Both the position numbers and the translations under genes were made by a program. The notes beneath the pieces are model-generated. The model ran no database searches. It had not been told where the DNA came from and saw only the letters and a list, made by a program, of their open reading frames with translations. This document shows, piece by piece, positions 7,878-16,484 of a DNA stretch of 64,000 nt (the first letter of the stretch is position 1; the number at the start of each line of letters is the position of its first letter). The DNA is from Ilumatobacteraceae bacterium (lineage in GTDB: Bacteria; Actinomycetota; Acidimicrobiia; Acidimicrobiales; Ilumatobacteraceae). Where the stretch lies: contig JAWPMO010000001.1 of assembly GCA_033344875.1 (NCBI GenBank), forward strand, positions 2,691,595-2,755,594. The letters run 5' to 3'.

Positions 7878-8588
7878 ATGAACACATTCGGCGCACGCCG
7901 CCCTGACACCGGGGGCCGACTCGCCCTCGAATGGACTCGACTCCGGACCCGTCCCGACCATCTCCGTCGGGCCTCGACCTGGCAGATCCTCGATCATCCG
8001 GTGGGATCGCTCGACGAGATCCTGGATGCGGTCGGCTACGAGTCCGATCCCACGCCCGATGCCGAACTGCGACTCCGGCAGCTCGTCACGTTGGCCCGCG
8101 ACGACGAGCTCGCGGCACGGGTCGTCATCCAGCGGATCCTGCCCGGGCTGCTCGCGGTGGTTCGGCGCCGGCGAGGTCAGGCCGACCACGTGTTCGAGGA
8201 ACTGATCGGCGCGGCGTGGATCGCGATCCGGACGTACAACCCGACGCGACGGCCGCGCTCGGTCGCCTCGGCGCTCATCTCCGACGCCGACTACAACGCA
8301 TTCCGGGCGGCGTCACGACGCCGGTCGTCGACCGAGCGATCGGTCGACCCGCAGGCCGCCCAGGTACCCCATGTTCACGAGCCGAGTTCGTGCGAGCAAC
8401 TCGCCGAGTTGCTGGCCGACGCCGCTGACGCAGGGGTGGCCCCTGAGGACCTCGAGCTGCTCCGTCAGCTGCTCGCCGCGCCCACGACCATCGAACTCGC
8501 CGCGGTGCTGCAGATCACGCCGCGCACGATCCGGAACCGACGCGACCGGATCACGTCTCGGTTGCGCGAGGTTGCGCTCGCTGCGTGA
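7878..8588 (+). CDS. Sigma-70-like helix-turn-helix protein of unknown role
   Basis: This 236-residue protein has a C-terminal helix-turn-helix at residues about 200-230 (TTIELAAVLQITPRTIRNRRDRI) resembling sigma region 4 or a LuxR-like HTH, preceded by a helical region that includes an arginine-rich RRRRGQAD and a weak similarity to sigma region 2 (FEELIGAAWIAIRTYNPTRR). It may be a divergent sigma-like or HTH regulator; I do not recognise a named family. ATG 7878 is used; GTG 7869 is also possible. It overlaps the crotonase gene tail to tail by 38 bases. Confidence 0.55.
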   Translation: MNTFGARRPDTGGRLALEWTRLRTRPDHLRRASTWQILDHPVGSLDEILDAVGYESDPTPDAELRLRQLVTLARDDELAARVVIQRILPGLLAVVRRRRGQADHVFEELIGAAWIAIRTYNPTRRPRSVASALISDADYNAFRAASRRRSSTERSVDPQAAQVPHVHEPSSCEQLAELLADAADAGVAPEDLELLRQLLAAPTTIELAAVLQITPRTIRNRRDRITSRLREVALAA

Positions 8589-9348
8589 AGTTCGGTCGGC
8601 GCTTCTCGAGGAACGACGAGATGCCCTCCTGACCGTCGGGGGTGACGACACCGGCTGCCATGACTTCGATCGCGTGCGCGTAGGCCTTGGGTTGGTCGAG
8701 ATCGACCTGCGCGTAGAACGCTCGCTTGCCGACCGCCTTGGAGAACGCGCTGCCGCGGATCGACCGGCGCATCAGATCGTCGACCGCGTCGTCGAGTTCG
8801 TCGTCGGGCACCGCCCGGTTGATCAATCCCCAGTCGGCGGCGGTCGCGGCCGACACGGGATCGCCGGTGATCGCCATCTCGAGTGCCCGTTTGCGACCGA
8901 TCTGGCGGGCGACGGCCACGAGCGGCGTGTTGCAGAACAGCCCGCCCTTGCCGCCCGGGAGCGCGAAGCCGGCCGACTCCGCCGCGATCGCCATGTCGCA
9001 GGTCGCGACGAGTTGGCACCCGGCAGCGGTGGCGAGGGTCGCCACCTTCGCGATGACCACCTGCGGGATCTCCTGCACCGTGTTCATCATCTCGGTACAG
9101 ACGCGCAGCAGGTGCTGAGCGTCGGGCAGCGTCGCGTCGAGCATGTCGCCGAAGTTGTGTCCGGCCGAGAACACCGGTCCGTTCGCAGCCAGCACGACGC
9201 CCAGCGCGTCGGAGTTGCCGATCGTGCGGAACACGTCGGTGAGCTCGAGCATCACGTCGAGCGCCAGCGAGTTGCGCTTGGCCGGGTTGTCGAGCGTGAC
9301 GGTCGTGACCGGCCCGTCGACGTCGACCGTGACGTACGTGTACCCCAT
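8551..9348 (-). CDS. Enoyl-CoA hydratase/isomerase family protein (ECHDC3-like)
   Basis: The 265-residue crotonase-fold protein has the oxyanion-hole segments FSAGHNFGDM (residues about 60-70) and ATAAGCQLVATCDMAIAAESAGFALP (about 108-133). In classical hydratases the next strand carries a catalytic Glu (PE-x-x-x-G); here the segment reads ALPGGKGGLFCNTP, as in the ECHDC3-like branch, so plain enoyl-CoA hydratase activity is doubtful. It stands alone on the minus strand, divergent from the SDR gene at 9441. Confidence 0.82.
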   Translation of the reverse strand: MGYTYVTVDVDGPVTTVTLDNPAKRNSLALDVMLELTDVFRTIGNSDALGVVLAANGPVFSAGHNFGDMLDATLPDAQHLLRVCTEMMNTVQEIPQVVIAKVATLATAAGCQLVATCDMAIAAESAGFALPGGKGGLFCNTPLVAVARQIGRKRALEMAITGDPVSAATAADWGLINRAVPDDELDDAVDDLMRRSIRGSAFSKAVGKRAFYAQVDLDQPKAYAHAIEVMAAGVVTPDGQEGISSFLEKRRPNFTQRAQPRATET

Positions 9349-9440
9349 GGGTCCAGACTACGTTCCATGGCGAGGTCGCCCCGACCGGGTCGCCCCGACC
9401 GCGACGACCGCACCACGACGACCGCACCACGGAGATCGAC

Positions 9441-10244
9441 ATGCCCGACACGAATCGCCTCTCGGCGCTGTCTCGATCGCTCGACGGCCGCTCGGCGATC
9501 GTCACCGGTGCGGCGAGCGGGATGGGCCGCTCGACGGCGCACGTCTTCGCCGACGAGGGTGCTCGGGTGTGCGTCGCCGACCTCGGTGACGATCGAGTCG
9601 CCGCCGTCGTCGACGAGATCCGCGAGATGCATGGCGAGCACGCCGCGATCGGTGTCGTGTGCGACGTGAGCGACCGCGCCCGGCTGTCGGTCCTCGTCGA
9701 CGAGACCGTGGCTGCATTCGGTGGGATCGACGTGGTGGTCAACAACGCCGGGGTCGCGCTTCCCAACTCGTTCCTCGACCCCGACGACGACCTGTTCGAG
9801 TCGAACTGGGCCGCCACGATCGACGTCAACCTCACGGCGCACGCTCGACTCGTGCGACTCGCCCTCCCCCACCTGATGGCGTCCGACGCCGGCCGCATCG
9901 TCAACATCGCGTCGACCGAAGCGGTCGTCACCGCAGCCGGCCTCGCGGCGTACGCCGCGACCAAGGCCGGGGTGGTCGGTCTGACGAAGAGCATGGCGGT
10001 CGAACTCGGTCGGCACGGGATCACGGCGAACTGCATCTGCCCGGGTCCGATCCTCACCGGGATGACCGACGAGATCCCCGACGACGCGAAGGCGACCTAC
10101 GCGCATCGTCGGGTGCCGCTGCGCCGGTACGGGACCCCCGAGGAGGTCGCGCACATGACCCTCAACCTCTGCCTGCCGGCGTCGAGCTTCGTCAACGGCG
10201 CGATCATCCCGGTCGACGGCGGCATGTCGATCCGGCACGTCTGA
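9441..10244 (+). CDS. Short-chain dehydrogenase/reductase
   Basis: The 267-residue SDR shows the cofactor motif TGAASGMG (residues about 22-29), the Asp after strand 2 (VADLGDD) that favours NAD(H), the NNAG motif, and the catalytic set S-x(12)-Y-A-A-T-K (YAATK near residue 172). The C-terminal GAIIPVDGGMSIRHV is typical of the classical FabG-like group. It is followed after 2 bases by a flavin monooxygenase, with which it forms an operon; the pair probably oxidises a shared lipophilic or cyclic substrate, but this is inference. Confidence 0.9.
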   Translation: MPDTNRLSALSRSLDGRSAIVTGAASGMGRSTAHVFADEGARVCVADLGDDRVAAVVDEIREMHGEHAAIGVVCDVSDRARLSVLVDETVAAFGGIDVVVNNAGVALPNSFLDPDDDLFESNWAATIDVNLTAHARLVRLALPHLMASDAGRIVNIASTEAVVTAAGLAAYAATKAGVVGLTKSMAVELGRHGITANCICPGPILTGMTDEIPDDAKATYAHRRVPLRRYGTPEEVAHMTLNLCLPASSFVNGAIIPVDGGMSIRHV

Positions 10245-10246
10245 CC

Positions 10247-11416
10247 GTGTTCGAACCGCTGACCCGCGTGACCGATCGGGTCCGTCCCTGGGCGGCTCCG
10301 ATCCCGCGGGCGGGCGCACCCGAGTTCGCCGTCATCGGTGCGGGGCCGGCCGGGCTGGCGACCGCTGCGCTGCTCCGCCGACACGGTGTGCGCGCCGTCG
10401 TGTTCGACCGGTCCGACCTCGTCGGGTCGTCGTGGGCGGCTCGGTACGACTCACTGCGCCTCAACACCGTCCGCTGGATGTCGGACCTGCCGGGCCTCCG
10501 GATGGAGCGATCGCTCGGTCGCTGGGTGGGCCGCGACGACCTGGTCGACTACTTCGAGCGGTACGCCGAACATCACCGCCTCGAGTGCGTGCTGGGCGAG
10601 ACCGGCGCGGTCGATCGCGTCGACCCGGACGGCGGTCGGTGGTCGGTGCTCGGCGCCGCCGGTCGACGGAGGTTCGCCGGCGTCGTGGTCGCCACCGGTC
10701 ACTCGCAACAGACGACGGTCCCCACGTGGGAAGGGCACGACCGGTTTGCCGGCCGAATGATGCACGCGGTCGACTACCTCCGGCCGGACGACTTCGTCGG
10801 GTCGAGGGTGCTGGTCGTCGGCGCCGGCAGTTCCGGCGGCGAGATCTGCGTCGACCTGGCCGGCGCCGGGGTCGACGTGACATGGGCGGTGCGCTCGGCA
10901 CCACGGGTGTTCCCTCGCGAGGCGGTCGGCGTCCCCACCACGCCGTTCGCTCCCGCCGCCGACGCGTTGCCCGACGGGGTCGCGAATCATGTCGCGCCGT
11001 GGCTCGAGCGGCGCATCTACGGCCCGCGCGACTACCTGCCGGAACCGGCCACTCCGATGATGGAGTTGCTCGCGGGCTGCAAGGAACCGATGACCGCCGA
11101 CGGCATCGTCGAGTCGATCCGAACCGGACGGGTGCGGGTGGTCGCCGCGGTCGCCGACCTCGACCGTTCGGGCGCACTGCTCGCCGACGGTTCGCACGTC
11201 GATGCCGATTGCGTGATCTCGGCCACCGGCTACCGACCGGGGCTCGAGCCGCTCGTCGGGCACCTCGATGTGCTCGCCGACGGGCGACCGACCGCGCTCC
11301 TGCCGCGACCGGGTCTCGGGTTCGTCGGGTTCCGCGTGCCGCTGACCGGCACGCTGTGGGCGATCGAGCGTGATGCGCGACGGGTGGCCACCGAACTCGC
11401 CCGAAGGTGTCGGTGA
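10247..11416 (+). CDS. Flavin-containing monooxygenase-like FAD/NAD(P)-binding protein
   Basis: This 389-residue protein begins at GTG 10247, 2 bases after the SDR stop. It has the FAD Rossmann motif GAGPAGLATAALL (residues about 28-40), WAARYDSLRLNT typical of FMO/BVMO-like enzymes, a second nucleotide-binding motif VVGAGSSGGE (about residue 190), and a late ATG motif (SATGYRPGL). These features fit NADPH-dependent flavin monooxygenases (YUC/CzcO-like) that oxygenate organic substrates or N/S atoms. Coupling to an SDR suggests a two-step alcohol/ketone oxidation. Confidence 0.85.
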   Translation: MFEPLTRVTDRVRPWAAPIPRAGAPEFAVIGAGPAGLATAALLRRHGVRAVVFDRSDLVGSSWAARYDSLRLNTVRWMSDLPGLRMERSLGRWVGRDDLVDYFERYAEHHRLECVLGETGAVDRVDPDGGRWSVLGAAGRRRFAGVVVATGHSQQTTVPTWEGHDRFAGRMMHAVDYLRPDDFVGSRVLVVGAGSSGGEICVDLAGAGVDVTWAVRSAPRVFPREAVGVPTTPFAPAADALPDGVANHVAPWLERRIYGPRDYLPEPATPMMELLAGCKEPMTADGIVESIRTGRVRVVAAVADLDRSGALLADGSHVDADCVISATGYRPGLEPLVGHLDVLADGRPTALLPRPGLGFVGFRVPLTGTLWAIERDARRVATELARRCR

Positions 11417-11436
11417 ACAGCGGCTCGACCCGTCGA

Positions 11437-11442
11437 TACCCT
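11437..11442 (+). promoter_or_regulatory. -10 box of a predicted leaderless transcript
   Basis: TACCCT lies exactly 6 bases before the ATG at 11449, placing the transcription start at or next to the start codon. No ribosome binding site is visible. Confidence 0.5.
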
Positions 11443-11448
11443 CACCTC

Positions 11449-12081
11449 ATGACGACGCCCGCATCGCTGGAACGACGACAGTTCGCCGACGACCTCGCCG
11501 CCGCCGGTCCCGACGCACCGACGCTCTGCGAGGGGTGGACCACCCGAGACCTCGCCGCCCACGTGCTGGTCCGCGAACGTCGACCCGACGCAGCGGTCGG
11601 CATCCTCGTCAGTGCACTCTCCGGCTACACCGACAAGGTGCAGGCGAAGACCGCCGACGACGATTGGGGCGATCTGGTCGAGCGGGTTCGCAGCGGGCCG
11701 CCGCGGTGGTCGCCGACCCGGATCGACAAGGTCGACCGTGCGGTCAACACGATCGAGTTCTTCGTGCACACCGAAGACGTCCGCCGCGCCGCCGACGGCT
11801 GGACGCCCCGCGACCTCGACGCCGAGTTGGAGAACGACCTGGCCGCGGCCTTGACACGGGCGGCGAAGATGTTGACGAAGTCGGCACCGACCGGCGTGAC
11901 GCTTGCGCCCGACGGCCGCGAGCCGTTCGTCGCCCGCGAGGGCGAGCCGATGGTGACGGTGCGCGGCCCGATCGGTGAACTCGTGCTGTTCGTCTACGGC
12001 CGCCAGGACCATGCCCTCGTCGAGATCGACGGGACGGACGATGCCACGGCGCAGCTCCGCGCCGCGAAGTTCGGCATCTGA
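11449..12081 (+). CDS. TIGR03085-family DinB-like putative metal-binding protein
   Basis: The 210-residue protein belongs to the actinobacterial DinB / mycothiol-dependent maleylpyruvate isomerase superfamily (TIGR03085 subgroup). It shows LCEGWTTRDLAAHVLVRERRPD (residues about 25-45), with the usual metal-binding His, the helix NTIEFFVHTEDVRRA (about 100-115), and a C-terminal domain ending in GRQDHALVEIDG. Members are thought to be mycothiol-linked or metal-dependent enzymes; substrate unknown. ATG 11449 is supported by the -10 box six bases upstream. Confidence 0.85.
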   Translation: MTTPASLERRQFADDLAAAGPDAPTLCEGWTTRDLAAHVLVRERRPDAAVGILVSALSGYTDKVQAKTADDDWGDLVERVRSGPPRWSPTRIDKVDRAVNTIEFFVHTEDVRRAADGWTPRDLDAELENDLAAALTRAAKMLTKSAPTGVTLAPDGREPFVAREGEPMVTVRGPIGELVLFVYGRQDHALVEIDGTDDATAQLRAAKFGI

Positions 12082-12137
12082 CCGCCGGGTGCGGTGCGGG
12101 CACGTCGGCCCGGTCGCGGCGTCGTGCATCGGTTGGG

Positions 12138-12209
12138 TGCGCCCCCAGGGACTCGAACCCTGAACCAATGGGTTAAAAGCCCACTGCTCTACCATTGAGC
12201 TAGAGGCGC
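12138..12209 (-). tRNA. tRNA-Lys (anticodon TTT)
   Basis: On the minus strand the 72-nt sequence folds into a cloverleaf: acceptor GCGCCTC pairing with GGGGCGC, D-arm GCTC/GAGC with an AATGGTA loop, anticodon loop CTTTTAA (anticodon TTT, lysine), and T-arm CAGGG-TTCGAGT-CCCTG. The discriminator base is A and CCA is not encoded. A possible -10 box TACGCT on the same strand is at 12274-12279. Confidence 0.95.
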
Positions 12210-12561
12210 GGGACCGGCGCGACTCGCGGGAGAAACCCCGGTCGTCGACACGAGGCCGGCCGTGCGACGCACCAGCGTAGAGGTTCCGACGGCGTTCGCG
12301 AAGCCCGATGAGGCTCGAGGGTGCCGGGTGCGCGCTCCGGCCGCGGCTCGTTCGTCTGAGAGCATCATGCAGCGACGCGTGGCGCACGCTCGGGGATCGG
12401 TCGCCCTGGTGTCGCTCACGTCAGCTGTTGCTCACAACGGTTGCCCATCCCCTCGCTCGGGGGCTGGACCTCCGGCGGTCATGCCGACAGCACGGCAGCG
12501 CTCACACCGGCACACCCCAGCCACAGCGGGCCGAGCGCAAGCTGCATGGGATGATGCGAAC
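12210..12561. other. Intergenic region between tRNA-Lys and the PhyH gene
   Basis: About 350 bases without a convincing gene. The first third probably holds the minus-strand tRNA-Lys promoter (TACGCT at 12274-12279). The rest is open in one forward frame continuous with the PhyH gene, but that extension has no family similarity. A GATGAT hexamer 6 bases before GTG 12562 may be the -10 box of the PhyH gene. Confidence 0.4.
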
Positions 12562-13443
12562 GTGAGCGACGAACTCGAGACGGCGGCGCGTCAGTGGCAG
12601 GAAGAAGGCTTCGCCATCGTGGAGGGGCTGGTTCCCCACGACGACATCGACGCTGCGATACCCGAGCTCGACGCCCTGTACGGAGGCGACACCTTCGACG
12701 ACTACAACCGGGCGAGCGGGCTCGGCGACGGCGAATCGGCGGGCAGGCGGTTCCGGTCGACGCAGTTCGACGGCATGCGCGGCTTCCCGATGCCAGGGTG
12801 TCCGCGACTGAACGACCTGTTCGTCCACCCGCACGTGGCCTGGTTCGCCCGCCGTGCGCTCGGCGACGACGATCTGCGCATCTACCAGGCTGCGACGTGG
12901 GCGAAGTGGGCCGGGGAGATCAACTACGACCAGCCGCTGCACCAGGACGGCAACCACTCGCTGCTGCCACCGCGTATGGAGCCGGGCTTCTGGCACATGG
13001 AGACGTTCCTGTTCCTCACCGATGTCGACGAGGGCTGCGCGCCACCTCGCCTCGTGCCTCGCAGTCGGTCGAACGGTTCGACGGACGAGATGTACGACCA
13101 CGAGATCGCCGCCACCGGCACCCGCGGCACGCTGCTCGCCTATCGCTCCGACGTGTGGCATCGCGGCTCCGACTTCACTCGCCCCGACGCATCACGGGCG
13201 GTACTCGTGATCGGTTTCCGGCCGGCGGCGGCGGAATGGTTCAGCTACGACGCGTTCGGTCGACTGGGCGGCAACCCGCTGTTCGCCGAGTTCGTGCGGG
13301 GGAAGTCGCCCGACGAGTTGGCGTTGTTCGGGATCCCCCGGCCCGGCCACCCGTACTGGAATGCGGCGACCATCGACGCCATGTGCGAGCGGTACCCCGG
13401 CCTCGACATGGGGCCCTGGCGAATCGCACTCGACCACAGCTGA
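12562..13443 (+). CDS. Phytanoyl-CoA dioxygenase (PhyH) family protein
   Basis: This 293-residue Fe(II)/2-oxoglutarate oxygenase keeps the 2-His-1-carboxylate triad: H127-x-D129 in LHQDGNHS and H200 in VWHRGSDF. PhyH-family enzymes hydroxylate small hydrophobic molecules or natural products; bacterial members have many substrates and none can be assigned here. GTG 12562 begins directly before the conserved helix QWQEEGFAIVEG, so the longer upstream frame was not used. It appears to be a single-gene unit. Confidence 0.85.
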   Translation: MSDELETAARQWQEEGFAIVEGLVPHDDIDAAIPELDALYGGDTFDDYNRASGLGDGESAGRRFRSTQFDGMRGFPMPGCPRLNDLFVHPHVAWFARRALGDDDLRIYQAATWAKWAGEINYDQPLHQDGNHSLLPPRMEPGFWHMETFLFLTDVDEGCAPPRLVPRSRSNGSTDEMYDHEIAATGTRGTLLAYRSDVWHRGSDFTRPDASRAVLVIGFRPAAAEWFSYDAFGRLGGNPLFAEFVRGKSPDELALFGIPRPGHPYWNAATIDAMCERYPGLDMGPWRIALDHS

Positions 13444-13523
13444 GGTCGGGGCAGTGCCACCCGCCACCCGCCACCCGGCGAGCCAGGCGAGGAGGAGTTC
13501 GATTCGTCTCAGCGGGTTGCGCA

Positions 13524-13545
13524 TCGAACACATGTTCGATATAGT
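13524..13545 (+). promoter_or_regulatory. LexA (SOS) box overlapping a promoter
   Basis: TCGAAC-ACAT-GTTCGA at 13524-13539 is a perfect match to the actinobacterial LexA operator (CGAAC-4-GTTCG core, fully palindromic). A TATAGT -10 box follows directly at 13540-13545, so LexA bound here would block the promoter of the HNH gene. It is the only perfect SOS box I noticed in the window. Confidence 0.85.
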
Positions 13546-13587
13546 GGCTTCACCGACTTCCCCTCCACTCACCCCGATGGAGGCCAC

Positions 13588-14820
13588 GTGCGACATCCAC
13601 CCGACGAACTGTTCCGATTGGTGAGCGACACCGATCCCGATGTGTCCGACGCCGACGAACTCGACACGTACACCCGTCACGTCGCCGACCTGAAGGCATG
13701 GTGCGACGCTCGACTCGTGCGAGCGACCCGGCGCCAGCGAGCCCTCGCCGCCGAGGGGCGGGCCGCCGATCCACGCTCGTCCCTGTCCGCCCACGGTAGA
13801 ACCTCGAGCAAGGAGGCGGCCGCCGCTGCCGATCGCGAGGCGGTCTGCACATCGATGCCCGGCTTCGAAGAGGCGCTCGCCGGCGGCGAGGTGTCGGCGG
13901 GCCACGTCGACGCGATCGCGTCAGCGACCAGAGGTCTCGATGACGCCGAGCGATCAGAGTTCGTCGGCGAAGCCGATTCGCTTCTCGACGATGCCACCGA
14001 GCACGGCGTCGACAGGTTCGCGAAAGACTGCCGTGAGCTCGCCAAGAGCATTCGAGCCCGACACAACGCCGGTTCCGATGTCGACGAGCTCGAGCGCCAG
14101 CGCGCGCAGTCGAAGATCACCCGCTGGATCGATCGGACCACCGGCATGCACAAGACGTTGATCGAGGCCGACCCGGTGTCCGATCGGATCATCTGGACCG
14201 CCATCCAGCGAGAGCGCGGGCGACTTCGGCGGCGCTCTCAGGTCACGGAGGGGCCCAAGCCCTCGTGGGACCGACTGACCGTCGACGCGCTGGTCGAAGC
14301 GGTCGCCACCGCGGGTGATGGCGACCATCGCTGTCGCCCGACGCTCGTGGCCCACGCCGATCTCGAGACCCTGCGCCACGGTCTCCACCAGAACGGCATC
14401 TGCGAGACCGACTCCGGCATCGATCTCCCCGTCGAGACGGTGCGACATCTGGCCTGCGACGCCGACACCATCCCCGTCGTCCTCGACGGCGACGGCATGG
14501 TGCTCGATCAGGGTCGTGCGAAAAGGCTCGCAACCGCCGAGCAGCGGGTGGCGCTCGAGGCCATGCACGCCACCTGCTCCCATCCCGACTGCACCGTGTC
14601 GATCGACGACTGCCGGATCCATCATCTGCACCCGTGGTCCCGGGGCGGCACCACCGATCTGTCGACCATGGCGCCGGTCTGCGAAACCCACCACCACCTC
14701 GTCCACGAGGGTGGGTGGGGATTCACCCTGGCCGACGGCCGCATCGCCACCTGGACGCGACCCGACGGCGAGATCTACTGGACCGGACCGATCGCCGATC
14801 GACGCCGGGTCGTGGCCTGA
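13588..14820 (+). CDS. DUF222 / HNH endonuclease-domain protein (13E12-like), SOS-controlled
   Basis: The 410-residue protein has a long helical DUF222 region (residues about 20-310) and a C-terminal HNH domain beginning near residue 330: C-S-H-P-D-C, then RIHHLHPWSRGGTTDLSTM and VCETHHHLVHEGGW, with the Zn-binding cysteines and catalytic histidines present. GTG 13588 is preceded by a GGAGG ribosome site. The perfect LexA box upstream indicates DNA-damage induction. Proteins of this 13E12 repeat type are multicopy in actinobacteria, several with SOS boxes, and may be nucleases or mobile-element-like; the natural target is unknown. Confidence 0.88.
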   Translation: MRHPPDELFRLVSDTDPDVSDADELDTYTRHVADLKAWCDARLVRATRRQRALAAEGRAADPRSSLSAHGRTSSKEAAAAADREAVCTSMPGFEEALAGGEVSAGHVDAIASATRGLDDAERSEFVGEADSLLDDATEHGVDRFAKDCRELAKSIRARHNAGSDVDELERQRAQSKITRWIDRTTGMHKTLIEADPVSDRIIWTAIQRERGRLRRRSQVTEGPKPSWDRLTVDALVEAVATAGDGDHRCRPTLVAHADLETLRHGLHQNGICETDSGIDLPVETVRHLACDADTIPVVLDGDGMVLDQGRAKRLATAEQRVALEAMHATCSHPDCTVSIDDCRIHHLHPWSRGGTTDLSTMAPVCETHHHLVHEGGWGFTLADGRIATWTRPDGEIYWTGPIADRRRVVA

Positions 14821-15097
14821 CCCGTCGCCGGGTCCACTCGTGACACGCCCGACGTCGGGCACGAACAAAACTGCACAACGTGGCGGGCGAGCGACGTCGA
14901 TGCGCGCCCGGCATCGCGGCGGACGCCGGTTCGGCAGTGTGCCACGACCGGACGCATCGTGGCGGCGGGACAGGTTGCGGTTCGTACCTATTGTCCGTAC
15001 ATTTGTTTTCCGACATCGACCAACGGGCCGAGACGACGAGCCGAGACGGCGACCGCGCCGCCAGGAGCTGGTCCGGGCCGAACCCGAGGAGACCAAC

Positions 15098-15262
15098 GTG
15101 TGCCAGCGAACCACCTGCACCACCTGCCAGAAGCCGTCATGGCGCGGCTGCGGAGCGCACGTCGAGAGCGTGCTCGGCGACGTCGACCCCGCCGACCGGT
15201 GCAACTGTTCGGCGTCCGCCGCCCCGAAGTCGGGGCTGCTCGGTCGGCTCCTCAGCCGCTGA
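15098..15262 (+). CDS. Small cysteine-rich protein (54 residues)
   Basis: A GTG at 15098 with a GAGGAGA ribosome site opens a 54-residue frame: its first 20 residues contain three cysteines in C-x5-C-x2-C spacing followed by KPSWRGCG and HVESVLGDV, then D-R-C-N-C. This matches a small conserved actinobacterial protein of unknown function whose cysteines and His probably bind a metal. The C-terminus is short and basic (GLLGRLLSR). The 277 bases upstream hold no other gene; an AT-richer patch near 14985-15010 is the likely promoter. It converges on the desaturase gene. Confidence 0.7.
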   Translation: MCQRTTCTTCQKPSWRGCGAHVESVLGDVDPADRCNCSASAAPKSGLLGRLLSR

Positions 15263-15275
15263 CTCGGCTCGACGG

Positions 15276-16331
15276 CTACCGCGCCGCGGCGGCGTACGGC
15301 ACCCAGGTGCCGGCGTCGAAGTCGTACAGCTTGCAGTCCCGCGTCGCTCCCAGGTAGTCACGCTGCGACATGCGCGCCGACCGGATCGTGTCGGGATACG
15401 CGGCGGCGATCGCCACCGCCGCCTTCGGGAGTTGATGGAACGGAATCCGCGCATCGACGTGGTGCGGCACGTGCACGAAGATGTTGTGGAACCACAGACG
15501 ATTCACCAGAGCCGGGATTCGCAGGATCGTCGTCGACTCCATCTGGCCCTTGAACTGCGACCATTCGCGACGTGGCCACCACCTGATGTCGGGCGCGACG
15601 TGGTGCACGTACACCGTCCAACCGATCACCTGCACGAACACCAGGAACGGGACGATCACCAGCTTGACCGGCAACCAGATCGCACCGATCAGCCCGCCGG
15701 TCACGGCGCCGACCACCGCCGCCGCGACGAGAAGTACGCCCATCGCCGTGCCCAGCGTGCGCTTGTCGCTCACGATCGCGTCGTGGCGTTTGCCCGCCGG
15801 GCTGATGCGCCACATCTTGTCCCACCAGACGGTCCGCAGGTAGTACGCACCCGACCCGAGGAACGACCACTCGAACCGGTGGCGCAGGCGACCGAGCCGG
15901 CCGAGCGCTCGGTACTCCTCGACGGTCGACGGGTGCCACACGAAGTCGAATCCCTGACGCGTCGTGTAGCCGTGGTGAATGCGGTTGTGACCCAGGTCCC
16001 AGGCTGCTTCGGCGTGAATGCTCGGCGCCATGCACAGCCGGGCGACGACCCGGTTCGCCCGGCGCGATTCGACCAGCGCGCCGTGTGAGGCATCGTGGCC
16101 GAGCACGAACAGACCGGCCACCCCGAGACCGGCGAACACCCACAGGACGATGACCGCCCACCATCGGTCGGTCAGGGCAAGACCGACCACGGGAGCGAGG
16201 TACAACACCGCCGCCTGCACCAATGTTCGCCCGGCGGGCGCGGTCGGCCGCTCGTAGCACGCTCGCGGAATCACCGCTCGGACCTCGTTCAGCGACGCTG
16301 TCCGGGGTCGGCTCGTCACGTGTTCGCTCAT
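15276..16331 (-). CDS. Membrane fatty acid desaturase-like protein
   Basis: The 351-residue integral membrane protein has the three histidine boxes of the diiron desaturase/hydroxylase family: HDASH (79-83), HNRIHH (115-120) and HVPHH (287-291). Hydrophobic segments at about 40-75 and 195-240 give the expected four-pass topology with the boxes on the cytoplasmic side. It should insert a double bond or hydroxyl group into an acyl chain or carotenoid-like substrate. No partner ferredoxin or reductase gene is adjacent. Confidence 0.85.
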   Translation of the reverse strand: MSEHVTSRPRTASLNEVRAVIPRACYERPTAPAGRTLVQAAVLYLAPVVGLALTDRWWAVIVLWVFAGLGVAGLFVLGHDASHGALVESRRANRVVARLCMAPSIHAEAAWDLGHNRIHHGYTTRQGFDFVWHPSTVEEYRALGRLGRLRHRFEWSFLGSGAYYLRTVWWDKMWRISPAGKRHDAIVSDKRTLGTAMGVLLVAAAVVGAVTGGLIGAIWLPVKLVIVPFLVFVQVIGWTVYVHHVAPDIRWWPRREWSQFKGQMESTTILRIPALVNRLWFHNIFVHVPHHVDARIPFHQLPKAAVAIAAAYPDTIRSARMSQRDYLGATRDCKLYDFDAGTWVPYAAAAR

Positions 16332-16472
16332 CGGGTCCAGGCTAGAGAAGCGGGCGTTCGGGCATCAGGGACGGAAGTCCCGGATGCACCGTCGGTTTGT
16401 GGACCTTGCCGGGCAGGTCCACGACCCCGAGCGCCGGCGCGGTACGCCCGATCGGCGATCGGCCGCTTCGCC

Positions 16473-16478
16473 TACCAT
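16473..16478 (+). promoter_or_regulatory. -10 box of a predicted leaderless transcript
   Basis: TACCAT is exactly 6 bases before the ATG at 16485, which supports that start for the LLM gene. Confidence 0.5.
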
Positions 16479-16484
16479 CGGCGC

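Noticed and set aside
8551-8588. Possible frameshift or misassembly where two genes overlap by 38 bases
   Set aside because: Both proteins have natural C-termini; convergent overlaps of this size are normal in such compact genomes.
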